A DNA stretch of 64,000 nucleotides from Paludibacteraceae bacterium (GTDB lineage: Bacteria > Bacteroidota > Bacteroidia > Bacteroidales > Paludibacteraceae): NCBI GenBank assembly GCA_024399955.1, contig JAKSNH010000001.1:124001-188000 (forward strand), in the 5' to 3' direction. Made by a program: the position numbers and the translations under genes. Within the stretch, counting starts at the first letter, position 1; the number at the start of each line of letters is the position of its first letter. The notes beneath the pieces are model-generated. The model searched no databases. It had not been told where the DNA came from and worked only from the letters and a program-made list of their open reading frames with translations. This document shows, piece after piece, positions 61,481 through 64,000 of this stretch.

Positions 61481-62776
61481 ATGTTTGATAATTTAAGTGA
61501 ACGATTAGAACGAAGTTTTAAGATTCTTAAGGGTGAAGGACGTATTACCGAGATTAATATTGCCGAGACCGTTAAGGATATTCGTAAAGCCCTTTTGGAG
61601 GCCGATGTTAACTATAAGACGGCCAAGCAATTTACAGACCAGGTTAAAGAGAAAGCCTTAGGTCAAAGTGTGATGACTGCCGTTAGGCCCGGTCAGTTGA
61701 TGGTTAAGATTACTCACGACGAACTGGCTAACCTGATGGGTGGCGAGGCTGTGGATATGAACCTCAAAGGTACACCTGCTATCATCTTAATGGCCGGATT
61801 GCAAGGTTCGGGTAAAACAACCCATGCTGCTAAGTTGGCGCATTTCCTTATCAAGAAAGGTAAGAAAGTGATGCTGGCTGCTTGCGACGTCTATCGTCCT
61901 GCTGCTATTGAGCAGTTGCGCGTATTAGGCGAACAAGTCGGTGCTAAGGTCTATACGGAGGAAACAGAACCTAATGCTGTCGAAAAAGCCAAGAAAGCTG
62001 TGCGCGAAGCCCGTACATACGGCTATGACGTGCTCATCGTAGATACTGCCGGTCGATTGGCGATAGATGAACAGATGATGCAGGAGATTACGGCTATCAA
62101 GAACGCTATTGATCCTAGCGAAACGTTGTTTGTTGTGGATAGCATGACCGGTCAGGATGCCGTTAATACGGCTAAGGAATTTAACGACCGTCTTAACTTT
62201 GATGGCGTTATCCTGACTAAACTGGATGGTGACGCTCGTGGCGGTGCTGCACTCAGTATCCGCAGCGTGGTGGATAAACCAATCAAGTTCATCGGTACAG
62301 GAGAGAAAATGGATGCCTTGGATGTGTTCCATCCTTCTCGTATGGCGGACCGTATCTTAGGCATGGGTGACGTGGTGAGTCTGGTGGAACGCGCCCAACA
62401 ACAATATGACGAACAAGAAGCACGCCGTATCAGCAAGCGTATCGCTCATAACCAATTCGACTTTAATGACTTTATCGGTCAACTTCAGCAAATCAAAAAA
62501 ATGGGTTCCATCAAGGACCTGATGGGTATGATTCCCGGTATGGATAAGGCGATGAAGAACGTAGAGGTTAGTGACGATGCCTTCAAACCTATCGAGGCTA
62601 TTATAGGCAGTATGACGCCGTACGAACGTGCCAATCCGGGATGCCTAAATGGCAGCCGTAAGGATCGTATCGCTCGCGGTTCGGGCACCAGCATCGTCGA
62701 ACTGAATCGCTTCCTCAAGCAGTTTGAACAAACCAGTAAGATGATGCGTAAAATGCAACAAATGCGTAGAAGATAA
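61481..62776 (+). CDS. ffh: Signal recognition particle protein Ffh
   Basis: SRP54-type GTPase that binds signal sequences and 4.5S RNA, 431 residues. N domain at 1-95, G1 GLQGSGKTT at 106-114, DTAGR near 197 and TKLDGDARGG near 246, then a methionine-rich M domain (about 300-431; MGMIPGMDKAMK, MMRKMQQM) ending in MRRR. Start at 61481 because the longer reading begins within the promoter. Its stop overlaps the transglycosylase start by 1 bp, so the two are coupled. Receptor FtsY is at 2.1 kb. Confidence 0.97.
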   Translation: MFDNLSERLERSFKILKGEGRITEINIAETVKDIRKALLEADVNYKTAKQFTDQVKEKALGQSVMTAVRPGQLMVKITHDELANLMGGEAVDMNLKGTPAIILMAGLQGSGKTTHAAKLAHFLIKKGKKVMLAACDVYRPAAIEQLRVLGEQVGAKVYTEETEPNAVEKAKKAVREARTYGYDVLIVDTAGRLAIDEQMMQEITAIKNAIDPSETLFVVDSMTGQDAVNTAKEFNDRLNFDGVILTKLDGDARGGAALSIRSVVDKPIKFIGTGEKMDALDVFHPSRMADRILGMGDVVSLVERAQQQYDEQEARRISKRIAHNQFDFNDFIGQLQQIKKMGSIKDLMGMIPGMDKAMKNVEVSDDAFKPIEAIIGSMTPYERANPGCLNGSRKDRIARGSGTSIVELNRFLKQFEQTSKMMRKMQQMRRR

Positions 62777-63414
62777 TGAAAAAAGCACTTTTGACACTCT
62801 TAATCGTCTGCCTAATTGCTTTCGGAATAGGCATTATGCGCTCTAAATGGTACGTCATTGTAGAGGATATAGCGGTGATGGAAGCCGTTCCGTATATGTC
62901 TTGTTTCCAAGAATATGCTCCCACCATCGGTTGGGACTGGGAAATGTTGGCTGCTGTGGCATGGAATGAGAGCCACTTCAATCCTAAAGCTACTTCCCAT
63001 GTAGGAGCATGTGGTGTAATGCAATTAATGCCTAAAACGGCTCGCCGATTTGGACTGAACGACACCACCATTTGGGATCCCGAGGACAACATACGTGCCG
63101 GAGTGGAGTATATCCGTTACTTGCAGCAGAAATTCTACTTTATTTCGGACACAGTTGAACAAACCAAGTTCGTGCTGGCCTCTTATAACGCCGGTCCGGC
63201 GCATATCATGGATGCCCGATGTTTAGCCCGCAAGTATGGCGAAAGTCCGTATCGATGGAGTACCATAGAGCATTACTTGGACTTGCTCTCCGAAGAACCA
63301 TTCTACACCGACTCGGTTGTTTTGTATGGTGCTTTTAATTCCACCGAGACCTGCCATTACGTGCATAGCGTTTTACGCACCGCAAGAAAATATAAATCGA
63401 TATCACAGGAATAA
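62776..63414 (+). CDS. Lytic murein transglycosylase (SLT domain)
   Basis: 212-residue membrane-anchored enzyme. An N-terminal hydrophobic segment (about 4-21) is followed by an SLT domain with catalytic E65 in VAWNESHFNP, GVMQLMPKTARRFG near 77-90 and ASYNAGPAHI near 137-146. Cleaves peptidoglycan glycan strands to give anhydro-muropeptides; it is shorter than MltF because it has no solute-binding domain. Translationally coupled to ffh (1-bp overlap) and 1 bp before folD. Lipoprotein lipidation motif is absent. Confidence 0.9.
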   Translation: MKKALLTLLIVCLIAFGIGIMRSKWYVIVEDIAVMEAVPYMSCFQEYAPTIGWDWEMLAAVAWNESHFNPKATSHVGACGVMQLMPKTARRFGLNDTTIWDPEDNIRAGVEYIRYLQQKFYFISDTVEQTKFVLASYNAGPAHIMDARCLARKYGESPYRWSTIEHYLDLLSEEPFYTDSVVLYGAFNSTETCHYVHSVLRTARKYKSISQE

Positions 63415-63415
63415 A

Positions 63416-64000
63416 ATGACTATATTAGACGGAAAGAAAATTGCAGCAGAAATCCGTGCCGAACTGAAGGCACAAATAGCTGATTTATTGGCCAATCATC
63501 AACGTGCTCCTAAACTTGGAATCGTTATTGTGGGACATAACCCGGCTTCTGAAACGTATGTGAATAATAAAATGAAGGCCTGTTTAGAAGTGGGCATCGA
63601 AGCTATTCGCATTGCTTTTGAAGACTCTATTACTGAAAAAGAACTGCTGGCGGAAGTGGATAAACTGAACCATGACGACTCAATAGATGGGTTCATTGTG
63701 CAGCTGCCGCTGCCTAAGCATATAGATGAACAAACCATCACCTCTGCTATTGATTATCGCAAGGACGTAGATGGATTGACGCCCGAGAATGTAGGACGTG
63801 CCACCAAAGGTCTGCCGTGTATCATTTCGGCTACTCCTCGAGGAATACGTGAGTTACTTAGTCGCTATGCTATACCTACCGATGGTAAACATATCGTTGT
63901 GATTGGTCGCAGCAATATAGTGGGTAAACCTATGGCTTCGTTGCTCATGCAAAAGCACGAACGAGGAAATGCAACCGTCACTCTGTGCCATAGTCATACG
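63416..64000 (+). CDS. folD: Bifunctional methylenetetrahydrofolate dehydrogenase/cyclohydrolase FolD, 5' part
   Basis: Interconverts methylene-, methenyl- and formyl-tetrahydrofolate. The first 195 codons are in the window and the gene runs past its end. ILDGKKIAAEIRAELK at the N-terminus, substrate and catalytic Lys in YVNNKMKAC near 46-54, QLPLPKHID near 98, DVDGLTPENVG near 119-129 and the NADP motif VIGRSNIVGKP near 161-171 are present. Start at 63416, 1 bp after the transglycosylase stop. Confidence 0.95.
   Translation, partial: MTILDGKKIAAEIRAELKAQIADLLANHQRAPKLGIVIVGHNPASETYVNNKMKACLEVGIEAIRIAFEDSITEKELLAEVDKLNHDDSIDGFIVQLPLPKHIDEQTITSAIDYRKDVDGLTPENVGRATKGLPCIISATPRGIRELLSRYAIPTDGKHIVVIGRSNIVGKPMASLLMQKHERGNATVTLCHSHT

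Overview
The window is a chromosomal stretch of a Bacteroidota genome, almost certainly order Bacteroidales. Three things support this. Many intergenic gaps carry Bacteroidota promoters (TTTG, about 20 bp, TAnnTTTG). Families such as DUF2723/GT117, DUF4835 (PorD), DUF4831, PagL-like acyloxyacyl hydrolase and S9 DPP-IV are present. Core genes (ftsY, ffh, recN, ppdK, thrS, folD) have Bacteroidales-type sequences and neighbours. I could not assign a genus. No rRNA, tRNA, CRISPR array, insertion sequence or prophage was recognised.

Layout. 0-5.6 kb: a DUF4143-type ATPase, a small hypothetical protein, then (minus strand) two nucleotide-sugar dehydrogenases leading into ftsY. 5.8-10 kb (plus): a DUF2723/GT117 membrane protein overlapping a CobW-type GTPase. 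10-26.8 kb (minus): a surface-glycan locus. Its distal part, 10.0-19.6 kb, has its own promoter and joins a complete PglF/PglE/PglC/PglD-like bacillosamine-type set to two acyl carrier proteins, two ketoacyl-ACP synthases III, a ketoacyl reductase, an adenylating ligase and a second hexapeptide acyltransferase. Its proximal part has two glycosyltransferases, a Wzy-like polymerase, a Wzx-like flippase, an LpxL-type acyltransferase and a GNAT protein. 26.9-27.8 kb: cdsA. 27.7-39.9 kb (minus): a ten-gene, tightly packed run tilS-aroE-DUF4831-porD-recN-rarA-hemW-PBP1A-TPR-TraB/GumN. 40-42.7 kb: ppdK. 42.8-43.4 kb: an Sfp-type phosphopantetheinyl transferase. 43.5-51.5 kb (minus): a giant secreted beta-rich protein, a KilA-N protein and a small secreted protein with a sorting-tag-like C-terminus. 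51.6-52.2 kb: a repeat-rich non-coding interval. 52.2-64 kb: DPP-IV, diaminopimelate dehydrogenase, thrS, preA, a secreted endo/exonuclease/phosphatase-family protein, a PagL-like deacylase, ffh, a lytic transglycosylase and the 5' part of folD.

How the genes fit together. The glycan locus encodes steps from sugar-nucleotide synthesis through lipid-linked initiation, transfer, flipping and polymerisation. Its embedded fatty-acid-synthesis-like genes lack a dehydratase and an enoyl reductase, so I infer they make a short beta-hydroxyacyl (or similar) group on a dedicated ACP for N- or O-acylation of a sugar. The phosphopantetheinyl transferase at 42.8 kb could activate those ACPs. This module is my best candidate for an interesting system.

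A second theme is repeat architecture. Unrelated short units recur with periods of exactly 7 bp or 11 bp at gene edges, and a perfect 34-bp palindrome lies inside the KilA-N gene.
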